Of a stretch of 48,259 nt of DNA, positions 7,661 through 16,538 are shown in pieces (within the stretch, counting starts at the first letter, position 1; the number at the start of each line of letters is the position of its first letter). Position numbers and translations under genes: made by a program. The notes under the pieces are model-generated. The model saw nothing but the letters and a program-made list of their open reading frames with translations. It ran no database searches and was not told the DNA's origin. Source of the DNA: CAKSNH01 sp964422725 (GTDB lineage: Bacteria > Bacillota > Clostridia > UBA1381); the NCBI GenBank assembly GCA_964422725.1, contig CAYRCC010000015.1, forward strand, positions 1 to 48,259, in the 5' to 3' direction.

Positions 7661-9004
7661 TTATCCGTTACATACTTCAATTATATTTTTTGCCATATAT
7701 TCCAGCATTTCATCAGTCATTCCCGGATATACTCCTACCCAAAATGTATTATTGAGTATATATTCGGTATTATGCAAATCACCTGCAACTCTATATGCCT
7801 CCGTATCTCTGTACTCGTCAAAACACGGATGACTTATCAGGTTTCCGCTGAACAAAAGACGAGTCTGTATATTATTATCTTCTAAATGCTTTACTATTTC
7901 CTTTCTGCTTAACCCGCTATCATTTCTAATCGTAATAAGAAATCCGAACCAAGACGGATCACTGTTGTCTGCCGCCTCCGGAAGAATTAATTTATCCTCT
8001 GCAATTAAAAGCATATTTCTTAGTTTATTCCAGTTTTCCTTTCTTTTTTCTATAAATCCCGGAAGCTTTTTTAATTGTTCAACCCCTATTGATGCCTGTA
8101 AATCCGTGACTTTAAGATTGTAACCCAAATGACTGTATACATATTTATGGTCATAACCTTGAGGCAGCTGTCCGAATTTTCCGTCAAATCTGTGTTTGCA
8201 ATAATTATCTTGTCCGGAGGGACATATGCAATCTCTGCCCCAATCTCTATACGATAAAATCAACCTGCTTAACATGGCGTTATTTGTATATACACAACCG
8301 CCCTCACCCATTGTCATATGATGCGGCGGATAAAAACTTGATGTCGCTATATCCCCGTATGTGCCTGTAAATTTGGTTTCATTTCCTATTGTATATGTAC
8401 TTCCCAACGCATCACAATTATCTTCAATCAGCCACAAATTATGTTTTTCGCAAAATTCTTTTACATACTTCAAGTCAAACGGATTACCTAAAGTATGTGC
8501 AATCATTACTGCCTTTGTTTTTGCGGAAAGTGCCGTTTCCAGTTTTGCTGCATCAATATTATATTGCGGTATTGTAACATCTACAAATACCGGTACTGCC
8601 CCATATTGAATAATAGGTGCTACGGTCGTTGGAAATGCACATGCTACAGTAATAATTTCATCACCTTTTTTGATCCTGCGCTCTCCCAATTCACGCGCCG
8701 TCAAGGTCATAAACGCTATAAGATTTGCAGATGAACCGCTATTCACCAAATGAGCATATTTCACACCAATCCAATCCGCAAATTCTTTTTCAAACCGTTC
8801 TGAAAATCTTCCTGTCGTAAGCCAGAAATCAAGCATTGCATCAGTAAGACTCATCATTTCATTTTCATCATATATTCTTGAAGCATAGCTAATCCTATCT
8901 CCGCATTTAAATTCCGGCTTACTGCTTTTATATCTGCAATAATACTCCGCCACAAGCTCTTTTATTTCTTTCCTTGCCGATTCTTCGCTTTCCCAGTTTC
9001 TCAT
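7661..9004 (-). CDS. rfbH: CDP-4-keto-6-deoxy-glucose 3-dehydrase (E1)
   Basis: A 447-residue member of the DegT/DnrJ/StrS fold that removes the C3 hydroxyl of CDP-4-keto-6-deoxyglucose using PMP and an Fe-S cluster. The usual PLP lysine is replaced by histidine in SFYPPHHMTMGEGG (about H229), the hallmark of E1. The cysteines C259, C261 and C269 in CICPSGQDNYC fit the expected cluster region. The ATG at 9004 has GGGAGG six bases upstream and overlaps the rfbG stop as ATGA. The flavin/Fe-S reductase partner (RfbI/E3) is absent from the window, so electrons must come from elsewhere or the chemistry differs. The product is the substrate for branched or 3,6-dideoxy sugars. Confidence 0.93.
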   Translation of the reverse strand: MRNWESEESARKEIKELVAEYYCRYKSSKPEFKCGDRISYASRIYDENEMMSLTDAMLDFWLTTGRFSERFEKEFADWIGVKYAHLVNSGSSANLIAFMTLTARELGERRIKKGDEIITVACAFPTTVAPIIQYGAVPVFVDVTIPQYNIDAAKLETALSAKTKAVMIAHTLGNPFDLKYVKEFCEKHNLWLIEDNCDALGSTYTIGNETKFTGTYGDIATSSFYPPHHMTMGEGGCVYTNNAMLSRLILSYRDWGRDCICPSGQDNYCKHRFDGKFGQLPQGYDHKYVYSHLGYNLKVTDLQASIGVEQLKKLPGFIEKRKENWNKLRNMLLIAEDKLILPEAADNSDPSWFGFLITIRNDSGLSRKEIVKHLEDNNIQTRLLFSGNLISHPCFDEYRDTEAYRVAGDLHNTEYILNNTFWVGVYPGMTDEMLEYMAKNIIEVCNG

Positions 9005-10068
9005 TTGCACCCTCCCAAAAAACTTTCAATTTGATTATCCATACATTTTTCAATATCATCACCCGAACTCCAGCATTTAGTCCATTCCACTGTCATATTC
9101 ACTGCTTTTGCAATATTCCATTTAGGAGTCCAGCCAAACTTATTTTTCAATTTTGTACAATCCAGTTTTAGGAATTTAGATTCGTGAGGTCCGTCATCAC
9201 TTTTATCAATCCATTTCATATTGTTTCCCCACTCCAATACAAACAAATCAACCAATTTCCCTGTTTCAAAACAATCCGTATCGTCCGGACCAACATTGTA
9301 ATAACCTTCATAACCAATATCCTGATACTGTCGCGCCGAAATCATCAAATATGCATATATAGATTCCAAAACATGTTGATACGGACGTATAGAATATGGA
9401 TTTCTAACTATAATTTCTTTATTTGCCAATGCAGCCCGTATACAATCCGGTATGATTCTATTATCCGAAAAATCACCACCGCCGATTACGTTTCCCGCCC
9501 TTGCGGTTGAAATTGCAATATTTCTTTCACCGTCCGAAAAGAAACTCTTTTTATAGCTGTGCGTCACCAATTCAGAACATGACTTTGAATTGGAGTACGG
9601 ATCATATCCGTCCAATTCATCTGTTTCAACATATCCACTATCCAATTCCTTATTTAAATATACTTTATCGGTCGTTACATTCAAAAAAGATTTTACACTT
9701 TTGCAATTGCGAACAGCCTCTAAGATATTTACTGTTCCTATTACATTTGTTTCATATGTATACACAGGACTTTTGTAAGACTCTATTACCAAAGGCTGAG
9801 CGGCAAGATGAAATACTATTTCAGGCTGATTTTCAAACATTGCGGTAGTTAAACATTCTATATCCCTTATATCGCCTTCTATTGATTTAATTTTATTTTC
9901 TATATCGGCTATTTCAAATAACGACGGCTTTGTAGGAGCCGGCAATGCGTAACCGACAACATCTGCACCCAGAAAGTATAACACTTCGCATAACCAACTG
10001 CCTTTAAAACCTGTATGACCTGTTACAAATACTTTTTTCCCTTTATAAAAATTCAAATCAAATTCCAT
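9001..10068 (-). CDS. rfbG: CDP-glucose 4,6-dehydratase
   Basis: A 355-residue extended SDR that converts CDP-glucose to CDP-4-keto-6-deoxyglucose with bound NAD. The NAD loop VTGHTGFKGSWL (about 15-26), the AAQPLV segment, the NVTTDKVY strand and the catalytic YSNSK (Y/K) motif are all present. A GGGAG site lies seven bases before the ATG. It is coupled to rfbH downstream and works between RfbF (19687-20466, CDP-glucose synthesis) and RfbH. The separation of rfbF from rfbG by nine genes is unusual, since these genes are commonly adjacent. Confidence 0.95.
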   Translation of the reverse strand: MEFDLNFYKGKKVFVTGHTGFKGSWLCEVLYFLGADVVGYALPAPTKPSLFEIADIENKIKSIEGDIRDIECLTTAMFENQPEIVFHLAAQPLVIESYKSPVYTYETNVIGTVNILEAVRNCKSVKSFLNVTTDKVYLNKELDSGYVETDELDGYDPYSNSKSCSELVTHSYKKSFFSDGERNIAISTARAGNVIGGGDFSDNRIIPDCIRAALANKEIIVRNPYSIRPYQHVLESIYAYLMISARQYQDIGYEGYYNVGPDDTDCFETGKLVDLFVLEWGNNMKWIDKSDDGPHESKFLKLDCTKLKNKFGWTPKWNIAKAVNMTVEWTKCWSSGDDIEKCMDNQIESFLGGCK

Positions 10069-10082
10069 AATATCACTCCCAT

Positions 10083-10832
10083 TTATAACGAAGCGCCCCC
10101 ATCAATCGTAATAACCTCACCTGTAAGATACGATGCATCGTCCGATGCCAAAAACAGCACAACCTTTGCCACATCTTCAGGAGTTCCCACTCTTCCCAAC
10201 GGAATTCTGTCTTCATATATTTTGGGATCTCTCCCATGTAAAATAGCTGTTTGAATAATACCAGGACATATGCAGTTGACTCTCACTCCGTCTGCACCAT
10301 AATTTTTTGCCATTTGATGCGAAAATTGAATAACCGCCGCTTTTGAAGCACTGTAAGCATACGACCTTCCCGCCGCGTAATACTGCAACCCCGCAATTGA
10401 AGCATTATTTATAATAGTCCCTTTACTTTCCAGCAAATACTGTTTAGCGTACTTAACCAGCAAAAACATCCCCGTAATATTAACATCAAAAGTTTCTCTC
10501 CAGTCTTTAACCGGCATTCTTTCTACTTCCATCGAAGGAAGCATTATCCCTGAATTGTTAAACAGAATGTCTGTTTTCCCAAATTTTCCGTAAACAGCAT
10601 CAATTAGTTTCTTATCGTCTTCTTCACAACTCACATCACATTTTTGAAATAGCACATCACATTCATTACCGTATTTGCTTTTCATTCTATTGCATACATC
10701 TATACCTTTACTCTCACTTCTTCCGCAAAAAACAACTTTTGCGCCATTTTCTAAAAATATGTCCACACAAGCTTCACCGATTCCCGATGTACCTCCGGTT
10801 ATTACGGCAACTTTTCCTTCTAATTTTTTCAT
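10083..10832 (-). CDS. Short-chain dehydrogenase/reductase (FabG-like)
   Basis: A 249-residue classical SDR with cofactor loop TGGTSGIGEA (about 13-22), NNSG strand motif, catalytic Ser in NNASIAG, Tyr and Lys in YAYSASKAA, and the C-terminal LASDDASYLTGEVITIDGG. The ATG overlaps the stop of the preceding transketolase subunit by four bases. Placed between transketolase genes and rfbG-rfbH, it is a candidate for reducing the 4-keto sugar or a keto group in a transferred two-carbon side chain. It is not visibly related to the extended SDRs that make abequose, paratose or tyvelose. A sugar role is inferred from position only. Confidence 0.85.
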   Translation of the reverse strand: MKKLEGKVAVITGGTSGIGEACVDIFLENGAKVVFCGRSESKGIDVCNRMKSKYGNECDVLFQKCDVSCEEDDKKLIDAVYGKFGKTDILFNNSGIMLPSMEVERMPVKDWRETFDVNITGMFLLVKYAKQYLLESKGTIINNASIAGLQYYAAGRSYAYSASKAAVIQFSHQMAKNYGADGVRVNCICPGIIQTAILHGRDPKIYEDRIPLGRVGTPEDVAKVVLFLASDDASYLTGEVITIDGGASL

Positions 10833-11794
10833 ACTCTCTTCTCCAAAATTTTTTCGACTTCTTCCACCAAATCATTAATTGTCAGTTTATACTGTTTTCT
10901 TAAATATTCAATATTTCCGACTTGCCCAAATTCATCTCTTATTCCGATTCGCTTTATAGGAACAGGATACTCTTCTCCCAATAATTCGGAAACCGCACTT
11001 CCAAGTCCTCCGATAATATTATGGTTTTCCATAACAATAACCTTACCGGTTTTCATAACCGACTGCAATATCAAATCTTTGTCAAGCGGTTTAATCGTAA
11101 TAGGATCTATCACTTCTATACAAATTCCTTTGCCGGCAAGAAGTTTTTCTGCCTGCAATGCCGTTGCAACCATAATTCCGGATGCAACAACAGTACACTC
11201 CTTTCCTTCGACAATTTTTTTACCCTTTCCGATTTCAAAAGTTTCATCATCTGAATATATATCGGCAAGTCCACGTCTGGGTGTCCGGAAATAGACTACT
11301 CCGTTCATATCCTTTGTGACTTTAAGTAATTCGTGAAACATATGTCCGTCACTGACATCTATCACCGTTGAACCGGGAATTACTCTCATCAATGCAATAT
11401 CCTCAAATGACATATGTGTACCGCCATTGTCCTGAGCACAAAGTCCCGGTTCACTTCCGATAATTCTTATACTCTTTCCGGCATATCCGATACTTATATA
11501 TGTCTGATCGTAACAACGCCTACTGGCAAAAGGTGCAAAAGAATGTACATATGCTTTTTTGCCGGCCAGATACATCCCCGCAGCTACACCAATCATATTC
11601 GCTTCCTGTATTCCTGTATTAATCACATTCTTAGGATACTTCTCCCAAAGTCCTTTTGAACGCATTGAAGACATAAGATCTGCATCTATATATACAACTT
11701 CCGAATCACCATTAATTAATTCCTCTATAGTTTCCGAAAAAATCTGCGCAATTTCTTTTTTCGGCGTATCTCCGGTAAAAATTATTTTGCACAT
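10829..11794 (-). CDS. Transketolase, C-terminal subunit (pair 1)
   Basis: A 321-residue protein covering the Pyr and C-terminal domains of a split transketolase. NTGIQEANMIGVAAG holds the catalytic glutamate that activates thiamine diphosphate, and GGTHMSFEDIAL holds the conserved histidine. AAGGTG lies seven bases upstream of the ATG. It follows its N-terminal partner by two bases. The complex would move two-carbon ketol groups between sugars. It may supply xylulose 5-phosphate for ribitol, or act on a nucleotide sugar. Confidence 0.88.
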   Translation of the reverse strand: MCKIIFTGDTPKKEIAQIFSETIEELINGDSEVVYIDADLMSSMRSKGLWEKYPKNVINTGIQEANMIGVAAGMYLAGKKAYVHSFAPFASRRCYDQTYISIGYAGKSIRIIGSEPGLCAQDNGGTHMSFEDIALMRVIPGSTVIDVSDGHMFHELLKVTKDMNGVVYFRTPRRGLADIYSDDETFEIGKGKKIVEGKECTVVASGIMVATALQAEKLLAGKGICIEVIDPITIKPLDKDLILQSVMKTGKVIVMENHNIIGGLGSAVSELLGEEYPVPIKRIGIRDEFGQVGNIEYLRKQYKLTINDLVEEVEKILEKRV

Positions 11795-11796
11795 TT

Positions 11797-12636
11797 CTAT
11801 TCACCTTCCATAATACATTTTCTTTTAATTTCTAATTCATTCAAGTATGTTTGAGCTAAATTATCCGGAATTGCTATGCAATGATTATTCTCTAAATTTT
11901 CAACATCCTGTATGCCGGCACCCTTTACAGTATCCATTAATACAAATGCCGGCTTTCCGTTCCCTTTTCCGGCTTTAACGTTGTTAATAGCTTCATCAAT
12001 TTCATATACGTTATTTCCGTTTATCGTCTGACAGTACCAACCGAATTCACGATACTTAGCTTTAAGATCAAATAGTTTCATCACCTGTTCGTTCGTTCCG
12101 TCAATTTGCTTTTTATTCCAGTCCAAAAACATAATCAAATGGTCAAGCCCGTAATTGGCAGCATACATTGCTGCTTCCCAAACTTGCCCCTCGTCATTTT
12201 CTCCGTCACCTGTGATACAGTATGTATATTGGTCTGTTTCATTAAGCTTTGCCGCGTGTGCAAGTCCGCACGCTATAGAGAAGCCCTGTCCCAAAGAACC
12301 TGTTGTTGCATCTATACCGGGCACTTTCATTCTGTCACTATGTCCGGGAAGATTCGTACCGGCTTTGTTTAAGTCCAATAACCATTCGGACGGAAAAAAA
12401 CCTTTCAATGCAAGAGCACAATAAACAGCCGGAGCACAATGCCCTTTTGAACATACAAGGTAATCTCTTTTTTTCCAGTTGGGTCTGTTAGCATCTACTC
12501 GCATATGCTTTTGATACAGCACAGCAATCAAATCACTGATTGAAAGACAGCCGCCAATATGTCCTCCGCCTTTTGAATTCATCGCTTTAACTATATTACA
12601 ACGAATTTCATTAGCAAAAAGTTCGATTTCTTTCAT
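11797..12636 (-). CDS. Transketolase, N-terminal subunit (pair 1)
   Basis: A 279-residue PP-domain subunit that binds thiamine diphosphate and Mg through GDGENDEGQVWEAA and the downstream LDWNKKQIDG. The transketolase histidines are kept: H26 in GGGHIGG and H66 in SKGHCAP. This subunit therefore looks like an ordinary transketolase, in contrast to pair 2. It is spaced two bases from the genes on both sides, indicating tight translational coupling. Split transketolases are common in Firmicutes and archaea; finding two pairs in a glycan operon is unusual. Confidence 0.88.
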   Translation of the reverse strand: MKEIELFANEIRCNIVKAMNSKGGGHIGGCLSISDLIAVLYQKHMRVDANRPNWKKRDYLVCSKGHCAPAVYCALALKGFFPSEWLLDLNKAGTNLPGHSDRMKVPGIDATTGSLGQGFSIACGLAHAAKLNETDQYTYCITGDGENDEGQVWEAAMYAANYGLDHLIMFLDWNKKQIDGTNEQVMKLFDLKAKYREFGWYCQTINGNNVYEIDEAINNVKAGKGNGKPAFVLMDTVKGAGIQDVENLENNHCIAIPDNLAQTYLNELEIKRKCIMEGE

Positions 12637-12638
12637 AA

Positions 12639-13523
12639 CTATTCTCCTATCAAATTAACCAGCTTTTTTCTAATTGTTTCACAATTCAAACCATAATAAT
12701 TCATTTTTTCATCATATGTGCCATAATTGCGAAAAATCTCTCTGGGTAAACCGACATGGTCAATTTTAATATTTTTACCTTTGAATGTTTTCAAAATATC
12801 ACTGTCCAAGCTGCCCGAAAAATGCGGCTCACACACCAAAATAACTCCGTTTTTACAAACGTCTGCAAGTGTATCGGTATCGAACGGTTCAAGGGTTGTA
12901 TAATACAATACCGTTACATCTTCACCTTTACATACTTGCATAACCATATCCAGCATCACCGAAACCGCTACTACCGTTGCTTTACTGCCTCGCTGTATTA
13001 TGTTTGCTTTTCCGAAACTGACATTTTCGCTATATTTTACATTAGGATGGTCGCTTATTCTAAAAAATGTAGGATGTCCGTTTCTGTAGCATTGTTCAAA
13101 TAATGCAGCAAATTCTTCTGCATTTCCCGGTGCAATAAACTCCGTTCCTGGCAATTGCTTAATTAGCGCAACATCCTCGGCACAGTAGTGCGAATACCCA
13201 TATTTTGAATAATCAAATGCCGCTCCCGTTCCTACAATATTAGCACCGAATTTTTGATATGCCATATCCATTTTTATTTGTTCAAAAGCTCGTTCAATAA
13301 GATACGGCTGAATACCGAATATTGTCGGCACAAGTCCTCCGGCAGACATTCCGGCCGCCACGCTCATCATTGCATCTTCAAATATTCCTACATTCATACA
13401 ACGTTGCGGATAATTTTTTAATATATCTCTAATAGCCCACATTCCAATGTCTACTGTCATAAAAACCGTATCAGGCTCATTGGGAATCATTTTCGCAATT
13501 TTGTCCAAAAATCTCCTTCTCAA
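12639..13523 (-). CDS. Transketolase-like C-terminal subunit (pair 2)
   Basis: An about 290-residue partner of the divergent N-subunit. NVGIFEDAMMSVAAGM holds the cofactor-activating glutamate, and YSHYCAEDVAL keeps the conserved histidine. The frame opens with a TTG at 13523 overlapping the upstream stop (TTGA). An AAGGAG is inside the frame just after that TTG, so a TTG at 13508 or another rare start is possible, and the first residues are uncertain. It is distinct from the pair-1 subunit, so the two pairs are old paralogues and not a recent duplication. Confidence 0.82.
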   Translation of the reverse strand: MRRRFLDKIAKMIPNEPDTVFMTVDIGMWAIRDILKNYPQRCMNVGIFEDAMMSVAAGMSAGGLVPTIFGIQPYLIERAFEQIKMDMAYQKFGANIVGTGAAFDYSKYGYSHYCAEDVALIKQLPGTEFIAPGNAEEFAALFEQCYRNGHPTFFRISDHPNVKYSENVSFGKANIIQRGSKATVVAVSVMLDMVMQVCKGEDVTVLYYTTLEPFDTDTLADVCKNGVILVCEPHFSGSLDSDILKTFKGKNIKIDHVGLPREIFRNYGTYDEKMNYYGLNCETIRKKLVNLIGE

Positions 13524-14305
13524 AACTCGTCAATCTCCTTTTCCAAAAGCAGTAGCTCTTCACTGTTGGGTGCTTTATGAAACCAAATATCATTTTCTGT
13601 CATAGTTCGGCTACCATACCCACGAACCGTATGTGCAATAACAGCGACCGGTTTTCCTGCTTTTTCATACTTAAACACTTTTTCAAGCTCCAACAAATCA
13701 TGACCGTTCGTTTCATAAACGTCAAATCCAAAAGCAACAAGCTTTCCGTTTAAACTGCCCATATCTACCATAGCTGAAACCGAATTATTATCATCAATAA
13801 TCACACATAAATTGTCAAGCTTATGCGTAGATGCCAATATGCAGCTTTCCCACATTGTTCCTTCTGTAAATTCCCCGTCACCGCAAAGAACATAAGTTGT
13901 GGAATCAATATTTTTGATTTTGTTAGACATAGCAATTCCCACAGCAAACGGCAGACCGTGTCCTAAACTGCCCGCACTGTTTTCTATACCGCCTTTGAAC
14001 TTCGTCACATCTGTCTGGTTACAAAATTTAGAATCAAACTTGCCGATACTTCCGCAAACCTCTTCCATAGTAAACATACCTTTTTGAATCAATATCGGAT
14101 ATAATGACAGTGTAGCTTGTCCTTTGCTGATAATGAAAATATCCCTGTCATCAGCCAAAGCATTCTCCGCAGACCAATTCATCACTTTGGAATATAAAAC
14201 CCACAAAATATCTATACATGAAAACGCACTCTGCAAATTTCCATCATTACACTTATGTGATAAATATAGGATTTCTTTTCTTAATTTTTTTGAAATATAC
14301 TCCAT
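13520..14305 (-). CDS. Transketolase-like N-terminal subunit with altered active site (pair 2)
   Basis: A 261-residue thiamine-diphosphate subunit with the cofactor motif GDGEFTEGTMWESC and IIDDNNSVSA. Aligned with pair 1, two conserved transketolase histidines are replaced: the GGH histidine by N23 (DGNLQS) and the SKGH histidine by Q63 (SKGQAT). Both substitutions fall at the same alignment offset, so they are not an alignment accident. In classical transketolases these residues touch the ketol donor and acceptor. The retained cofactor sites suggest an active enzyme with a changed donor or acceptor. A two-carbon transfer to a CDP-4-keto-sugar, giving a branched sugar as in yersiniose-type chemistry, is a reasonable but untested idea. 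Confidence 0.82.
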   Translation of the reverse strand: MEYISKKLRKEILYLSHKCNDGNLQSAFSCIDILWVLYSKVMNWSAENALADDRDIFIISKGQATLSLYPILIQKGMFTMEEVCGSIGKFDSKFCNQTDVTKFKGGIENSAGSLGHGLPFAVGIAMSNKIKNIDSTTYVLCGDGEFTEGTMWESCILASTHKLDNLCVIIDDNNSVSAMVDMGSLNGKLVAFGFDVYETNGHDLLELEKVFKYEKAGKPVAVIAHTVRGYGSRTMTENDIWFHKAPNSEELLLLEKEIDEF

Positions 14306-14327
14306 AAAACATACCTCTAAACTATTC

Positions 14328-15347
14328 TTATGTATATTTTTCTACAATTTCGGCATTATATATGATTTTGTCATCTTCTTTCATGGCATCATACACTTTA
14401 TTCATCTGTGAAACTTTCATTTTATTTTCAAAAGCCGCAGCATAATTAGGATTTATATTTTTATCCGCCGACAACATATATGCAAAAGAACTTCCCCAAG
14501 TGTATTTTTCACGCAAAGCTCTTATATATGTGTCATATATCTCGTAAATGGGACGCATATTGTAATTGCAGCCTTTATTGCAATTTAAATAACGCGCTAT
14601 AAGTTCCAAATTTAAGTTTCCGGCACCCCGTCCCATTCCGTCAATACAAGCATCCAATATAATATCTCTGTCAAATTCTCTTTCGGCAATTTTTTCTGCC
14701 GTACTGAATGCCTGCATCATATTATTATGTCCGTGGAAACCAATGCAAATGCCCTTTTCAAGTACACTATCAGCCAACTGCATATAATGCAAGACCTTGT
14801 CGGAGTACATCGTCCCCCAGCTGTCTACCACATAAATCGCATACGGTTTCAGCTCGGCAAACATTTTCAGCATCTCAACAAATTCTTCATCACTGTATTG
14901 ATCCGTACGATTTGGCTGAATACACAGTTTGTATCCTTTTTTTGCTATTTCTTTGCAATACTCATAGCTTTCTTTGAGTGCATCAACCACCTTGCCTGAT
15001 TTCATTCGTTTTGTTTTCCAAACAATAACACGAATTATGTCTACATTTGTTGTGTCTGAACTTTCTATATTGTCCGGCGAAACAGGATTTGAAATTTCCG
15101 CCATAAGTGCTATACTTTTATTACCTTTTTTTATACCGTTATCATTTAGTATTGCGTCAAGCTTACTTGTATCTGGAAATACCGCAATATCTTTATCATA
15201 TATTACATTTCTGAGAAAACCGGCTTCTATAATTTCGACTCCCGTTTCTAAGCTCTTTTTCAAAATGTCATATATAACTTTATTTCCGAAATTCCAATCA
15301 TTGATATATCCACCGTCACGCAATGTACAATCCAATAATTTAATCAT
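14328..15347 (-). CDS. HMGL-like DRE-TIM aldolase
   Basis: A 339-residue TIM-barrel metal enzyme related to 4-hydroxy-2-oxovalerate aldolase and homocitrate synthase. The signature LLDCTLRDGGY begins at residue 3, and the divalent metal histidines are in GFHGHNN. The GMGRGAGNL motif typical of the aldolase branch is also present. The ATG at 15347 is chosen because GGAG lies 10 bases upstream and it begins two bases after the previous stop; the longer frame would overlap that gene. Such aldolases split or join a 2-oxo acid and an aldehyde. Here it might generate a two- or three-carbon unit for the neighbouring transketolase-like enzymes. The substrate is unknown. Confidence 0.82.
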   Translation of the reverse strand: MIKLLDCTLRDGGYINDWNFGNKVIYDILKKSLETGVEIIEAGFLRNVIYDKDIAVFPDTSKLDAILNDNGIKKGNKSIALMAEISNPVSPDNIESSDTTNVDIIRVIVWKTKRMKSGKVVDALKESYEYCKEIAKKGYKLCIQPNRTDQYSDEEFVEMLKMFAELKPYAIYVVDSWGTMYSDKVLHYMQLADSVLEKGICIGFHGHNNMMQAFSTAEKIAEREFDRDIILDACIDGMGRGAGNLNLELIARYLNCNKGCNYNMRPIYEIYDTYIRALREKYTWGSSFAYMLSADKNINPNYAAAFENKMKVSQMNKVYDAMKEDDKIIYNAEIVEKYT

Positions 15348-15349
15348 AA

Positions 15350-16522
15350 TTATAATTCTCCGTTTAACATACTGATGTATTCTTTTAAGCCACACAATTC
15401 ATCTTCAAAAAACAAGCCTGAACCGTTCAATTCATCTTTCACTTGCGCGGTAACTATCATATCCGAAATATCATCTTTACTTTTCCCCTCAGGAAGTGAT
15501 ACATCTTTTTCCGTCAAACATAACTTATCCAACTCCAATTTTGCATAAATCACTCTGTTTGAACGATATATATTGCAATGCCGTTCACTCTCAATATCAA
15601 AAAATATATACCACTCACTGCCGTATTCGTTGTAGATACTCATTTTATTGCTATATTTATATTTTCCGAAAACTTCTTTCTTTTCGATAAGATTCATTTT
15701 ATCGTCAAATTTGTACATATAATCACATTCCGGATTAACACTTACATAAACAAGCGGCAAAACATAATAATTTTCCTCAAACTTAGTTATAAAATTTCTG
15801 TTTTTTGAATGTGCCGACTCCATTTCAATCTTATATCTTCTGCAAGTTTTTGTCCTTATTTCAAACGAATATATACAACATTCCCCCACCGGTAAAATCG
15901 TCAGTCTATCATCATCGCAATAACACGACGATATTTTCAAATTGTCGAATTCACTCAACTCGATAACGTCAAAAAACTCATTTTGCATATCAAATTTGAA
16001 AATCCTATTAGTTTCCGGTTGCGGAAAATAGCATATATCGCCGCTGTTGTTATGTGCTATTTCCAAATAGAATGTTTCTGCCGACTGATTGTTTACAATA
16101 AATTTCTTCTCCATAGTTTTTGTATCAATACGCGTAATAATCGGATACTGCCTATTAATAATGTATATATAGTCATTTTTGTTTAATATAAAATGACCCC
16201 CTACCGAATTGCAATACAACTCTTTGTGTTGCAATTCGTCAGAATATAGTTCCGTAAATTCCAATTTCTGCGTTTGGATTTCAAATACTGCCAACGTATT
16301 TATTTTTAAAGGCGGAAAATATATTTTCCCGTCAACATATATTCCTCTCCCATACATATCATTTCTATAGGGATGTTCTTTTAACTCATCAAGTAACACC
16401 ACTTTTCCGCTGTATTTATCCATACAAAAAAAGCCTTTAATATTTGCCCCAAAAAAATAACATTTATTTGTTTCAGGGACTTCAACAAAATCCGTAAACC
16501 AATATTCATATTGCAAATTCAT
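15350..16522 (-). CDS. Putative beta-propeller protein of unknown function
   Basis: A 390-residue protein with no signal peptide or membrane segment. It shows repeated short beta-strand blocks of about 45-50 residues with a pattern of hydrophobic strand, Asp/Asn turn, hydrophobic strand (for example KCYFFGANIKGFFCMDKYSGKV, DYIYIINRQYPIITRIDTKT, GDICYFPQPETNRIFKFDMQ). This suggests a six- or seven-bladed propeller. It is rich in Tyr, Phe and Cys. It lies between the FkbM methyltransferase and the aldolase genes, 2 and 16 bases away. I do not recognise a family. Roles such as glycan recognition or scaffold for the assembly enzymes are only guesses. Confidence 0.6.
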   Translation of the reverse strand: MNLQYEYWFTDFVEVPETNKCYFFGANIKGFFCMDKYSGKVVLLDELKEHPYRNDMYGRGIYVDGKIYFPPLKINTLAVFEIQTQKLEFTELYSDELQHKELYCNSVGGHFILNKNDYIYIINRQYPIITRIDTKTMEKKFIVNNQSAETFYLEIAHNNSGDICYFPQPETNRIFKFDMQNEFFDVIELSEFDNLKISSCYCDDDRLTILPVGECCIYSFEIRTKTCRRYKIEMESAHSKNRNFITKFEENYYVLPLVYVSVNPECDYMYKFDDKMNLIEKKEVFGKYKYSNKMSIYNEYGSEWYIFFDIESERHCNIYRSNRVIYAKLELDKLCLTEKDVSLPEGKSKDDISDMIVTAQVKDELNGSGLFFEDELCGLKEYISMLNGEL

Positions 16523-16538
16523 TTCCGATTCCTCTAAA

